Below are positions 15,552 through 23,897 of a stretch of 31,369 nucleotides of DNA, piece by piece. The first letter of the stretch is position 1; every line of letters begins with the position of its first letter. The DNA lies in contig CAZFAJ010000030.1 of NCBI GenBank assembly GCA_964517005.1, positions 1-31,369 of the forward strand, read 5' to 3'. The stretch comes from CAYVBJ01 sp964517005 (GTDB lineage Bacteria; Bacteroidota; Rhodothermia; Balneolales; Balneolaceae). The notes under the pieces were generated by a model. It did no database searches and had not been told where the DNA came from. It worked only from the letters and a program-made list of their open reading frames with translations. The translations under genes and the position numbers were made by a program.

Positions 15552-17906
15552 TCAATCTTTTCGTTCAAACAAAATACCCTGAGATATTCCCAGGCGGTAT
15601 GTATCGGAAACCGTTCTGGGCTGCATACCGGGTGTGGCGAGTGCAACTTCCCATCCCGGTTTTTTTATGTTTGGCAGATCCAGCCGTGACGGAGTTATAC
15701 TGCGGGGCTGTCCCTCCATATTGGCCAGAAAAATAATTTCCTTCCCGCTTACATAATCTTTCCGGTAACCATAATACGTGGCTGTTGAATTTACAGGTTC
15801 CACATAGTGCAGCTGATCGCCTTCTCTAAAACTGTTTCGCAGCCAGGGATTATTCAAACGGTATTTTCTTACTCTCAAATTGAAAGCTGTTTTTTCGTTG
15901 TGAATCCCTGCCTGGTGATTTTCTGCATTGCAAAACTCATGCAAATCTGTCATCCAGGCAGTTGCAAACCTGTTTAGTGAATCCGGATCCCATCCCCTCA
16001 CCTCAAGGTTTTCAAGGTTATTCAGCATTGCAGCAATTTCCGGGATGTTGTAGTCCGTAACTTCAATAAAACGCAGAAGGGCATGTGTAAAAATTTGCAG
16101 ATGGCTGAAAGTTTTGAACCCAAGTTTTTTCAAATTTCTGAAGCTGAGCTGGTCCTGGTAGTCTTTTTCATCCACCTGCCAGTGCAGAAAAAAGGCCTCT
16201 TCTGCAGCTACTTTTATAGCATATTCAGTGTCTGTATTCCTGATAAAACTCCAGGGAGCATGCACAAGTGCCTGCACAAAATCCATTGGAACGCCCGGCA
16301 TAAACCCATTCATGAACAGAGTTGTGGATGGATTGTTATAAGCCCTGTTCATAATTTCTTTCAGATCATTGCCAAGCAGGGTATTTACCCGTATTACAGA
16401 AGGATCCGTCTGTGATCCCCGCCGCATGGTGTCATGATTTGCATAACCGCTGATCCACCTCCCTCCGAATTTTGCGGTTTCCCGGACTCTCCACCATTTT
16501 GACATCCAAAAAGTGAATAGATATGGCGTATTGTAAGCAAAAATCATTGGCGCCCACTGAAAGCAGTGATCCTGCTGTTTTATAATATCCCTGTAGGTTG
16601 AGGCGAGTTCCCAGTCTTCGCGTGGCCAGGGCCTGCCATCTTCAAAAATCATCCAGGGTTTATATTCAATGCCACACACAGTTTGTGACTCTTCACTCAT
16701 TTGATTTAAAAACTCATCATCATGTATAAGTGTATCTTTATTTTTATCATAATATTTAAAATCCTGCGCGCCATCTACACGAATTGAATCAACTCCCCAG
16801 TTTATTTTTCTTCTTTGCATTTCAAGAAGCATCGCACGGATAACCGGATTTTTAAAATTAAGATCCTGGCCGTACATATTCGGGCCGGTGAAAAATTCTT
16901 CCGGTAATACGTTGAGAGCCTGGTTGTCGGCATGGCCAAATACGATATCCAAAACAACCCTTATAGGACCTTCCGGATAATTGTGAAGTGTTTCAATCAG
17001 TTCAAGAAATTCATCCGGCCTGCCGGTAGACAACAGCGACGGATTGATAGCGACAGACCCAAATATGACAATATCGTATCCCCAATTAATAACAGAGGGT
17101 TTTGCAAGTTTAACGGTTAGATTATCAACAGTGGAATCAAGAGTTGTAATCGGCCTCCAGAAGCGATGGTTCTCCGGGTGCTCAATAACCGGTTCTACCG
17201 GCATCAGCTGAACTGCATCAAACCCTGTAAAATTTTTCTCATAGAGAGTCAGGCTTTCCCCGTTTTTGATTTTATTCCCAATTCGCCGGTACAAAGAGGA
17301 GAGGCTGCGCAATGTTCCATCACTCGTGGCAGTCGGAATGTGTATTTCAAGAAGATTTACCGAAGGAGGCTGTCTTTTTGTTTCATAATCAATAATTTTC
17401 GGCAGATAATCAGTAAAATACTTTTTGTCTTTTCTGTTTTCATGAATCGAATTTATATCATACACCTCTGCCGGCGCATAAATACCATAAGGCAGTGACC
17501 ATGCCATCGGATCATTTACATATTTCTGTTCCTTGCCATTCCTGAACACAAATGAATAAAAACTGCCAAACTGATCCCTGTTACCCGTTCTCAGGCCCGT
17601 AACTACGCCATACGCAAAGGCCTGATGACATTTCAGCTTCACTCTCTTCACATCAAAATTAATATGCTGCTCATCCTGGTTAAATCGGATTGGTTCTGTT
17701 GGCGTATAGGTTTCCAGCCAGACGGAATCGCAATCTTCAATCTCCGGGTTCCAGAGGCAAAAACTTACATCAGATCCATTCACATGGCAACCGAGCAAAC
17801 GGATTACTTTAGAGGCCGCTTTGGAATTTTCTCCCAGCAGATAAAACTCCTTAATGCCGGCAAATAATTCTTTTGTTTTTTCATCCAGTAGTTCTAACTG
17901 AGACAC
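15552..17906 (-). CDS. gghA: GH13 glycoside hydrolase, glucosylglycerol hydrolase-like
   Basis: The 784-residue protein has the GH13 regions in order: VVLDIVFGHADN (318-328, region I), GVDSIRVDGAQDF (371-383, region II, nucleophile D378), WMIFEDGRPW (418-427, with E422 as likely proton donor) and SGYANHDTMRRG (486-497, region IV). There is a long N-terminal beta part (1-180) and no signal peptide, so it is cytosolic. Overall form best fits glucosylglycerol hydrolase, which splits the osmolyte glucosylglycerol to glucose and glycerol; an unspecified alpha-glucosidase is the alternative. The start is GTG at 17906, as no in-frame ATG fits better. A 34-bp-distant tiny leader frame and an SSF symporter gene lie upstream on the same strand. 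Confidence 0.75.
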   Translation of the reverse strand: MSQLELLDEKTKELFAGIKEFYLLGENSKAASKVIRLLGCHVNGSDVSFCLWNPEIEDCDSVWLETYTPTEPIRFNQDEQHINFDVKRVKLKCHQAFAYGVVTGLRTGNRDQFGSFYSFVFRNGKEQKYVNDPMAWSLPYGIYAPAEVYDINSIHENRKDKKYFTDYLPKIIDYETKRQPPSVNLLEIHIPTATSDGTLRSLSSLYRRIGNKIKNGESLTLYEKNFTGFDAVQLMPVEPVIEHPENHRFWRPITTLDSTVDNLTVKLAKPSVINWGYDIVIFGSVAINPSLLSTGRPDEFLELIETLHNYPEGPIRVVLDIVFGHADNQALNVLPEEFFTGPNMYGQDLNFKNPVIRAMLLEMQRRKINWGVDSIRVDGAQDFKYYDKNKDTLIHDDEFLNQMSEESQTVCGIEYKPWMIFEDGRPWPREDWELASTYRDIIKQQDHCFQWAPMIFAYNTPYLFTFWMSKWWRVRETAKFGGRWISGYANHDTMRRGSQTDPSVIRVNTLLGNDLKEIMNRAYNNPSTTLFMNGFMPGVPMDFVQALVHAPWSFIRNTDTEYAIKVAAEEAFFLHWQVDEKDYQDQLSFRNLKKLGFKTFSHLQIFTHALLRFIEVTDYNIPEIAAMLNNLENLEVRGWDPDSLNRFATAWMTDLHEFCNAENHQAGIHNEKTAFNLRVRKYRLNNPWLRNSFREGDQLHYVEPVNSTATYYGYRKDYVSGKEIIFLANMEGQPRSITPSRLDLPNIKKPGWEVALATPGMQPRTVSDTYRLGISQGILFERKD

Positions 17907-17920
17907 GTCACATCCATTTT

Positions 17921-17956
17921 TTATAAATTCATCAAAATTAAAAAATACACCAGCAT
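17921..17956 (-). CDS. Possible 11-residue leader peptide before the GH13 gene
   Basis: On the minus strand AAAGGAG (strong Shine-Dalgarno) lies four bases before ATG at 17956, which opens MLVYFLILMNL and stops at 17921. The frame differs from that of the GH13 gene, whose GTG start is 14 bases after this stop and has no ribosome-binding site of its own. The peptide is hydrophobic. It may couple translation of the enzyme, or be chance. Confidence 0.3.
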   Translation of the reverse strand: MLVYFLILMNL

Positions 17957-18020
17957 TTTGCTCCTTTCGTGAGGGACCCTAAAGCCGGCAAACCTAATTT
18001 AATAAATTTGTCCGGATAAT

Positions 18021-19592
18021 CTACCAGAAGGTAATAATAAGTGCCAGGGTTAAAATCACAAGTATGGCTGAATGTACCCGGTAATCTTTGTACCATGGCA
18101 AATCACTGATCGGTTCGGCAAGCCTTGATTTCCATGTAATACCCTCTACCTTTTTTCTCGCAGGTTTTTCACCTGATACACTAACAAGAATAAATATCAG
18201 TACACAAAGTACAGTCAGAATTCCTGCCGATATTGTAAAATGTATGTTCACAAAACCCATTTTGGAAAGTGTAAATACACTGAGTGAAAACAGGTGCCCC
18301 GAGACAAGTGTAATAAATGCTGCGTGCCTGTTTCCGCGCTCCCAAAACATTCCCATCAAAAATATGGCCACAACAGGAGGAACTATATAGGAGAAAGCTT
18401 CCTGTATATATTGAAACATTCCGGGGAAATACTGAATCATAGGTGCCCATACCGATGCGATTACCATCAGTATAATAGTAGTCCAGCGGCCGATTTTGGC
18501 TGTCTCTTTTGGAGACAAGTTAGGATTTTTTGGCTTGATAAAATCCATGGTAATCAGAGTGGATGCAGAGTTGAGTGTAGAGTCAATGCTCGACATAATT
18601 GCAGCAATTAAACCCGCAAGCACAAGACCGGTAATCCCAATTGGCAATATTTCGGCAACCATTGTTGGAAAAACCATATCGGAGTCAGGAAGCCCGGGAA
18701 ATATCGAAAAAGCAAGCACACCCGGAATTACCATTATAAAGAGTACAGGCAATTTCAGAAGCCCGCCAAGCATTGCACCCCAGCGTGCATTTTTCACATC
18801 TTTCGCTCCCAGTATACGCTGTACAATGTATTGATTGGTAGCCCAGTAATAAAATCCCAATACAGGAACACCGATCAGGGTACCAAGCCATGGCAGCGCA
18901 GGATCATCGATAGGCCTGATTACAGACATATTTCCATCCGGAACACTTGCCATTGCAGCTTCCCACGAAAAATCAAATTCGGCAAACATGAGATAGGCAA
19001 TGGTTGTGGATCCGAACAGCAGTATTATGGCTTGCATAACATCTGTATAAACAACTGCTTTTAACCCGCCGGCTGCTGTGTATAACCCTGCAAAAATTGC
19101 AAGCGGCACAATCGTTTGCCACAACTCCAGGAATGGAAAGAAAACCTGCATCACCAGTGCACCAGCATATAAGCCACCTGCAGTGTCAACGATTATACTC
19201 AAAAATATAGTAACGATCGAAAAATACTTTCGGGACCTGCTGTCAAACCTTCTTTCAAGAAATTCGGGGATGGTGTCAATTTTGGACCTCAGGTAAAATG
19301 GAATAAAAAAGATAGCCATAAATATCAGTACGAGGGTGGCCATCCACTCATAATTGGAAACGGATATCCCGGTTACGTATGCCTGTCCGGTCAGCCCAAT
19401 CAGAGTTGTGCTTGAAATATTGGAAGCAAAAAGGGAAAACCCTATGGCGGCCCATCCAAGACTCCGGCCCGCCAGAAAAAGATCTTCGCCTGTGTCAGTC
19501 CTTTTCGATACATAATATCCGATCAGGATTATAAACAAAAAATAGCCTATAATAATCCCAAGATCGAGATTACTCAGTGTGATTTCAGTCAT
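18021..19592 (-). CDS. SSF-family sodium:solute symporter (SGLT-like)
   Basis: This inner-membrane transporter uses the sodium gradient to import a small organic solute. The 523 residues form about 13-14 helices and open with the SSF-type layout: an N-terminal helix, YYVSKRTDTGEDLFLAGR, then the FASNISSTTLIGLTG segment of the first core helix. GGLKAVVYTDVMQ and AAIMSSIDSTLNSASTL are further family blocks, the latter holding sodium-site serines. The resemblance is closest to sugar (SGLT/VSGLT-like) members rather than proline or pantothenate carriers. The GH13 gene follows 114 bases downstream on the same strand, so a sugar or glucosyl osmolyte is the sensible substrate. Confidence 0.92.
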   Translation of the reverse strand: MTEITLSNLDLGIIIGYFLFIILIGYYVSKRTDTGEDLFLAGRSLGWAAIGFSLFASNISSTTLIGLTGQAYVTGISVSNYEWMATLVLIFMAIFFIPFYLRSKIDTIPEFLERRFDSRSRKYFSIVTIFLSIIVDTAGGLYAGALVMQVFFPFLELWQTIVPLAIFAGLYTAAGGLKAVVYTDVMQAIILLFGSTTIAYLMFAEFDFSWEAAMASVPDGNMSVIRPIDDPALPWLGTLIGVPVLGFYYWATNQYIVQRILGAKDVKNARWGAMLGGLLKLPVLFIMVIPGVLAFSIFPGLPDSDMVFPTMVAEILPIGITGLVLAGLIAAIMSSIDSTLNSASTLITMDFIKPKNPNLSPKETAKIGRWTTIILMVIASVWAPMIQYFPGMFQYIQEAFSYIVPPVVAIFLMGMFWERGNRHAAFITLVSGHLFSLSVFTLSKMGFVNIHFTISAGILTVLCVLIFILVSVSGEKPARKKVEGITWKSRLAEPISDLPWYKDYRVHSAILVILTLALIITFW

Positions 19593-19677
19593 GTAAGGTC
19601 AGTAAGTGATTTGTATTGAGCTGTTGTTAAGAAAATAAAATAGAAGAATAAAAAAAAATTTACTTATCACCTGGTCC

Positions 19678-19704
19678 TTACAATTAACAAATAGTTAATT
19701 GTAA
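19678..19704. promoter_or_regulatory. Perfect 11-bp inverted repeat upstream of the symporter
   Basis: TTACAATTAAC (19678-19688) and GTTAATTGTAA (19694-19704) are perfectly complementary around AAATA. It lies 86 bases before the symporter start and 88 after the plsC stop. No T-run follows on the minus strand, so an operator is likelier than a terminator. Confidence 0.45.
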
Positions 19705-19714
19705 CTCTCTGAAG

Positions 19715-19774
19715 CACAATATGTTCACAATTCATGCCGGCAATTGAATATTTTCTTTAACACAAATATGTTCA
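19715..19774. promoter_or_regulatory. Direct repeat CACAA(A)TATGTTCA, two copies
   Basis: CACAATATGTTCA (19715-19727) and CACAAATATGTTCA (19761-19774) differ by one inserted A and start 46 bases apart, upstream of the symporter on its own side. They may be binding sites for one regulator of the symporter-GH13 unit. Confidence 0.35.
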
Positions 19775-19792
19775 GAAAAAAAGATTCATAAT

Positions 19793-20551
19793 CTATTGTT
19801 TCTGTAAACTTTTTTCAGGCGTTACACCGGCCCACTCCAGATATTTCTGCCTGATTTCTGAAATATGCCTGTCAAGAGTTTCAAGACTCCAATCATCTGT
19901 ATAGACAGGCGGGTGTATATGAGCCGTGCAAGTGCCAGTCCGGGTTATTAAAAGGCCCCCTGAACTCAGCTGTCTGTTCCCCTCAAAGTAGACCGGTACA
20001 ATCGGATAATTTAAATCCATAGCCATTCGGCACGGCCCTTTCTTAAACGGCCCTATAATACCCGGATGTTTTCGGCTGCCTTCGGGTGCCATAAGAACTG
20101 AAAGTTGTTTTGATTTAATTCTTTGATATGTTTTTTGCAGTGTTTGAACTGCTCTCTCTGAGTTTTCCCGTTTTATAAAAATTTGTCCTGTAAGTCTGCC
20201 AAGGATACAAAAGACCGGATTGTACTGAAGTTGCCACTTAACAACAAAACGGACTTTTGGCAGGCCGAGTGCAAGTATTGTGAGCAGGTCGAGTGTTGAA
20301 CTGTGATTGATGATAAACAGGGCCGGAGAGATAATTTCTTCACAGTGCATTTTTATGTTAAATTTGATTCCGGCTACAAAAAATGCCGGTTTCACAATCA
20401 GGGGCGCAATTTTTTCTACTACAAAATTGGCCGCCTTCCCAAACGAAGAGATAAGGAGAAGCAAAATAAACGGAGTAAAAAGAATTAGCAGAAAAAAAAA
20501 TAAAAGTATGGAGAGAATACTCCTGACATATTCAATTGGCCTTAATCTCAT
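19793..20551 (-). CDS. plsC: 1-acyl-glycerol-3-phosphate acyltransferase family
   Basis: This membrane enzyme adds the second acyl chain to lysophosphatidate in phospholipid synthesis. In 252 residues the N-terminal hydrophobic region spans about 10-60; NHSSTLD (82-88) supplies the H-x4-D catalytic pair (H83, D88), and APEGSRKHPG with GPFKKG and YPIVPVYFEG provides the other acyltransferase blocks. The EGSR form, in place of EGTR, is acceptable for the family. It could act on another lysolipid. It is downstream of yraN by 81 bases on the same strand and probably ends that run. Confidence 0.88.
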   Translation of the reverse strand: MRLRPIEYVRSILSILLFFFLLILFTPFILLLLISSFGKAANFVVEKIAPLIVKPAFFVAGIKFNIKMHCEEIISPALFIINHSSTLDLLTILALGLPKVRFVVKWQLQYNPVFCILGRLTGQIFIKRENSERAVQTLQKTYQRIKSKQLSVLMAPEGSRKHPGIIGPFKKGPCRMAMDLNYPIVPVYFEGNRQLSSGGLLITRTGTCTAHIHPPVYTDDWSLETLDRHISEIRQKYLEWAGVTPEKSLQKQ

Positions 20552-20632
20552 AAATACAGAGTTTTAAGTTATAAGTAACCAGCCTGAATATAAGAGGCAT
20601 CGGGACCGTTTTATATTCAGCTTTCTCCCGCT

Positions 20633-20998
20633 TTAGCGAAATGCATCTTCAAAATGGGTTATATCAGGTGCATGATTTCCCTTTTGAACAATTGCAATGA
20701 TATCAAAACGTACGAGTGCTGTTTCCATCTTTCTCTCATAAACCCAGGCCTCTGCCGCTTTTCGCATATTCTGTTCTTTAGAATCGGTAACAAACTCTTC
20801 CGGCCTTCCAAAAAATATACTGCTTCTTGTTTTTACTTCCACAAATACAATCGACTCGTGATCATAGGCGACAATATCGATTTCAGCTTTTTCAAAAAAG
20901 TAATTTCTGTCGATAATGATCCAGCCTTTCGATTCAAGATAGGCTGCGGCGAGTTCTTCTCCCTCATCACCGACCTGCCTTGTGGTTTTTTTAATCAT
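20633..20998 (-). CDS. YraN family (UPF0102) nuclease-like protein
   Basis: The 121-residue protein is of the YraN family, with a restriction-endonuclease-like fold and unproven role. It shows GDEGEELAAAYLESKGW near the start, then AEIDIVAYD and FVEVKTRSS, which provide the E-I-D ... E-x-K core. In most members the first of these reads GEID; here it is AEID. The longer frame begins at 21010, but ATG at 20998 matches the family and overlaps the upstream regulator by eight bases (ATGATTAA), a common coupled arrangement. Confidence 0.9.
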   Translation of the reverse strand: MIKKTTRQVGDEGEELAAAYLESKGWIIIDRNYFFEKAEIDIVAYDHESIVFVEVKTRSSIFFGRPEEFVTDSKEQNMRKAAEAWVYERKMETALVRFDIIAIVQKGNHAPDITHFEDAFR

Positions 20999-21599
20999 CG
21001 TACATCTCATCTATCATTTTTAAACCATCCGACTTGTCCGATTTCTTGAATGAACGGTGTGCTTCGGCAAGTTTTACCAATTGTTTTAAGAATTTTAAAT
21101 TCTTTTTGTTGATATACGGCAACATCGCTTCCGTAAAACGATTGAACATATCCAGGAATTCAACGAAATTTTCAAGCCTCTCTTTCAGCTCAGCTTCATG
21201 ACTGTTTAACTCTTCCGGGTTGTCAAAAAGAGAAAGGCATTGCTGTAAATTATTCCGGATCGGTGCAATCTCTCTCTGCTGACGTTCTTTTACGATTTTG
21301 GCTACAATATTCCAGACATCTTTTTCTGCTTTATAGTAATCTTTTCTCTCCCCTTTTTTATGCACTTTGTAAATCAGCTGCCACTGAACCAGGTTTCTCA
21401 GATTCATATTGGCATTTCCCCGGCTGATATCCAGGCCGGCCATGATTGCATTGGTATCGAGCGGTTCACTTTCGGCGTATAAAAGAGCATGAATCTGAGC
21501 CATGGTTTTATTTATGCCCCAGGCCGAGGCCATCTCTCCCCATAGCAGAACAAACTGATCTATTGCTTTTTGATATTTTTCAGTTTGTTCTTCAGCCAT
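20991..21599 (-). CDS. GbsR/MarR-type transcriptional regulator
   Basis: This 202-residue cytosolic protein begins with a winged-helix domain (about 1-95: WGINKTMAQIHALLYAESEPL, then ISRGNANMNLRNLV as recognition helix and KGERKDYYKAEKD as wing), followed by a helical C-terminal region likely for dimerisation or ligand binding. That matches GbsR-like members of the MarR superfamily, of which Bacillus GbsR controls glycine betaine synthesis. The target genes here are unknown. It lies 17 bases after the fmdB-like gene and overlaps yraN, so it is in a housekeeping run, while osmolyte genes lie 1.4 kb further down. Confidence 0.85.
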   Translation of the reverse strand: MAEEQTEKYQKAIDQFVLLWGEMASAWGINKTMAQIHALLYAESEPLDTNAIMAGLDISRGNANMNLRNLVQWQLIYKVHKKGERKDYYKAEKDVWNIVAKIVKERQQREIAPIRNNLQQCLSLFDNPEELNSHEAELKERLENFVEFLDMFNRFTEAMLPYINKKNLKFLKQLVKLAEAHRSFKKSDKSDGLKMIDEMYDD

Positions 21600-21616
21600 A
21601 CAGTCTGCTATTAAAT

Positions 21617-21922
21617 TTACGCCTTCTCTTCAGATTTCGAGGAGCTGTTTTCTGTTATCTTACCTGTTTTATCTGTTTTCTCAGATTTGTCTTTTTTTCC
21701 ATCTGGTTCCACAGAAGCAGCTTTCCGCCCGTTTTTCCGGTCACTATTCTTATAATCCGTTACATACCAGCCATCCCCTTTATAAACCACTCCGCCGCCG
21801 CCGGTGATAATTCTCTTTACAGGCTGCCCGGTATCAGGACATTTTTCAAGTGGTTTATCATTGATACCCTGAATAATTTCAAAAACGGATCCATCTTGTC
21901 GTTTGTACTCGTATGTTGGCAT
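21617..21922 (-). CDS. FmdB-like protein lacking the first zinc cysteines
   Basis: The 101 residues start with MPTYEYKRQDGSVFEI, the FmdB-type opening, and continue with the PLEKCPDTGQPVKRI stretch. In standard members two CxxC pairs bind zinc; here the first pair is replaced by KRQDG and only one cysteine of the second (CPDTG) remains, so no zinc ribbon is expected. The C-terminal 45 residues are charged and low-complexity (Lys, Ser, Asp, Glu). The frame has an ATG two codons earlier at 21928, but MPTYEY is the usual start. Its role is unknown; it is first in the run with the GbsR-like gene. Confidence 0.8.
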   Translation of the reverse strand: MPTYEYKRQDGSVFEIIQGINDKPLEKCPDTGQPVKRIITGGGGVVYKGDGWYVTDYKNSDRKNGRKAASVEPDGKKDKSEKTDKTGKITENSSSKSEEKA

Positions 21923-21946
21923 AGTCAAATAATATTAATTGGGATT

Positions 21947-21978
21947 TTTGGCACAAGCACAGCAGAAAATGTGCCAAA
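21947..21978. promoter_or_regulatory. 9-bp inverted repeat between aminotransferase and fmdB-like gene
   Basis: TTTGGCACA (21947-21955) and TGTGCCAAA (21970-21978) pair perfectly around 14 bases. It may be a weak terminator of the aminotransferase gene or an operator for the following run; no T-run settles it. Confidence 0.35.
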
Positions 21979-22033
21979 TATCTTAAAGTAAACAAATTGT
22001 CAAATTTTCTGTAGGTGCGAATGTAAAGGTTTT

Positions 22034-23230
22034 TTACTTTTTCAGTGAATCAAGACCGTTTTGAATTCTTATGGTCGCCTCGTGCAGGTCGGCCATTGAA
22101 GCTGCATAACTTAAACGAATACCTGAGGGTTCACCAAAAGCATCTCCGGGTACCGCAGCGACACCAAAATTTTCCAAAAGATAAAGACATAATTCACTGC
22201 TTGTCGATATTTTTTCGCCCAGTTCTGTTTGGGACCCATATACTCCGGAAACATCCGGAAACACATAAAATGCTCCTGAAGGCAGAAAACAGCGAACATC
22301 ATCCATTTCGTTCAGTGCATCCACAAGAAAATCACGGCGTTTTTGAAATGCACTCCGCATCTCCAGTACGGGTTTCATGGTCCCCGTACAGGCTGCAATT
22401 CCGGCTTTTTGTGATATTGAGCTCGGAGCAGAAGTTTCCTGGCTTTGCAGCTTGGCTACTGCAGATGTTATTTTCTGATCAGCAGCCAGGTAGCCAAGCC
22501 TCCATCCGGTCATGGCAAATCCTTTTGAAAATCCATTTACCAGGATTGTTCTCTCCTTAAGTTCAGGGGCTGCGCCGAGAATGCTTTCGTGATCATTTTC
22601 AAATACAATATACTCGTAAATTTCATCCGAAATAATCAGCACATCAGGATACTCTTTTAAAACATCTGCAAGCTCTGTCAGCTCTTCCTTTGTGTAACAG
22701 GCACCGGTTGGATTCGAGGGTGAACAGAGAATCAGCGCTTTGGTCTTTTTTGTGATCCCTTTTTTTAGCTGTTCAGCAGTCATCTTATAATTATTTTCAA
22801 AAGATGTGATAACAATGACCGGTTTTCCACCTGCTACTTTAACCATCTCCGGATAGGAAACCCAGTAAGGAGCAGGAATAACCACTTCATCACCAGGATC
22901 TATAAGGGAGAGTATCGAAAAGCCAATCGATTGCTTGGCCCCGTTGGATACCAAAATCTGATCCGGTGAATAATCCAGATGGTTATCCCGCTTTAGCTTT
23001 CCCGCGATTGCTTCGCGCAGTTCCGGCATTCCCGAATTCATTGTATAGCCATGAAAACCCTCTGTGATAGCATCAATTGCAGCGTTACATATGTGTGCAG
23101 GCGTCTTGAAATCCGGCTCTCCGGCACTGAGTGAAATAACCGACCTGCCCTCTCGCTGAAGCTGTTTCGCTTTGGCTGAAATTTTAAGTGTTTCTGATGG
23201 GGATAATTCACTGACCCGTTTTGATATCAT
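22034..23230 (-). CDS. Class I pyridoxal-phosphate aminotransferase (aspartate type)
   Basis: This enzyme moves amino groups between amino acids and 2-oxo acids, most likely aspartate and 2-oxoglutarate. In 398 residues, the usual length, I see SNGAKQ (95-100), NPTG (173-176), SDEIY (201-205, D202 binding the cofactor), SKGFAMTGWRLGY (235-247, with K236 forming the Schiff base) and the C-terminal GIRLSYA, whose Arg binds the substrate carboxylate. These fit subgroup I-gamma aspartate aminotransferases; prephenate activity is also known in this group. It follows coaD by 160 bases on the same strand. Confidence 0.92.
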   Translation of the reverse strand: MISKRVSELSPSETLKISAKAKQLQREGRSVISLSAGEPDFKTPAHICNAAIDAITEGFHGYTMNSGMPELREAIAGKLKRDNHLDYSPDQILVSNGAKQSIGFSILSLIDPGDEVVIPAPYWVSYPEMVKVAGGKPVIVITSFENNYKMTAEQLKKGITKKTKALILCSPSNPTGACYTKEELTELADVLKEYPDVLIISDEIYEYIVFENDHESILGAAPELKERTILVNGFSKGFAMTGWRLGYLAADQKITSAVAKLQSQETSAPSSISQKAGIAACTGTMKPVLEMRSAFQKRRDFLVDALNEMDDVRCFLPSGAFYVFPDVSGVYGSQTELGEKISTSSELCLYLLENFGVAAVPGDAFGEPSGIRLSYAASMADLHEATIRIQNGLDSLKK

Positions 23231-23310
23231 AGCAATAAAAATTTAAAATTTTACTCCGGTTGACTGTTGAAATGCTTTTTGTAACTCAAAATGAGTATGA
23301 ATCCTGAAAT

Positions 23311-23333
23311 GTTCTGCTGCAACGCAGCCGAAC
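23311..23333. terminator. Hairpin between coaD and the aminotransferase
   Basis: GTTCTGCTGC (23311-23320) and GCAGCCGAAC (23324-23333) pair with one mismatch around AAC. On the minus strand this is 58 bases after the coaD stop. No T-run follows, so termination is unproven; a processing hairpin is equally possible. Confidence 0.35.
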
Positions 23334-23390
23334 TTACAAATAACTATTCGTAAATTACCAAATTAAACTGCCTATATCTACGAAAAGAAG

Positions 23391-23894
23391 TTATGAATTG
23401 GATTCAGGATGATATTTTTTCAGAAGTGCATTTGCAACATTCGGAGGAACAAAACTGCTCAAATCCCCCTGCCAGTAGGCTACTTCCTTTACAATAGTTG
23501 CAGAAATAAACGTAAGCTGTTCATCAGGCATCAGAAAAACTGTATCCACCTCAGGGGCGAGACGCCGGTTTGTAAGTGCCATCCGGAACTCATACTCAAA
23601 ATCCGAGATCTGCCGGACACCCCGAATCATGATTTTTGCCTCTTTTTTTCTTGCATAGTTGACCAGCAGACCTGAAAATTGCTCCACCTCCACTTTGTTA
23701 CTCCAGGGTTCTTTTTCAATACACTCTTTAATCAGGGAAACACGTTCATCACCGCTGAATGCAGCATCTTTCCGGTTGTTGACCGCAACTGTTACAATAA
23801 TCCTGTTAAAGAGATGGGTTGCGCGGTGCAGAATATCTAAATGCCCGAACGTAAAGGGATCAAAAGAACCGGGGTATAAGGCTATTTTACTCAT
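23391..23894 (-). CDS. coaD: Phosphopantetheine adenylyltransferase
   Basis: CoaD makes dephospho-CoA from 4'-phosphopantetheine and ATP, the fourth step of CoA synthesis. All landmarks are present in 167 residues: YPGSFDPFTFGHLDIL at the start with the T/HxGH-like nucleotide site, RGVRQISDFEYEFRMA in the middle and FISATIVKEVA near the end, the ISSTxVRE-like block. It is the last gene of a tightly packed minus-strand operon, three bases after rsmD. Confidence 0.96.
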   Translation of the reverse strand: MSKIALYPGSFDPFTFGHLDILHRATHLFNRIIVTVAVNNRKDAAFSGDERVSLIKECIEKEPWSNKVEVEQFSGLLVNYARKKEAKIMIRGVRQISDFEYEFRMALTNRRLAPEVDTVFLMPDEQLTFISATIVKEVAYWQGDLSSFVPPNVANALLKKYHPESNS

Positions 23895-23897
23895 AAT

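Noticed and set aside
17950..18010. GGGACCCTAAAGCCGGCAAACC resembling part of a riboswitch core
   Set aside because: The word order does not complete any known riboswitch, and the similarity is on the plus strand, where no gene follows.
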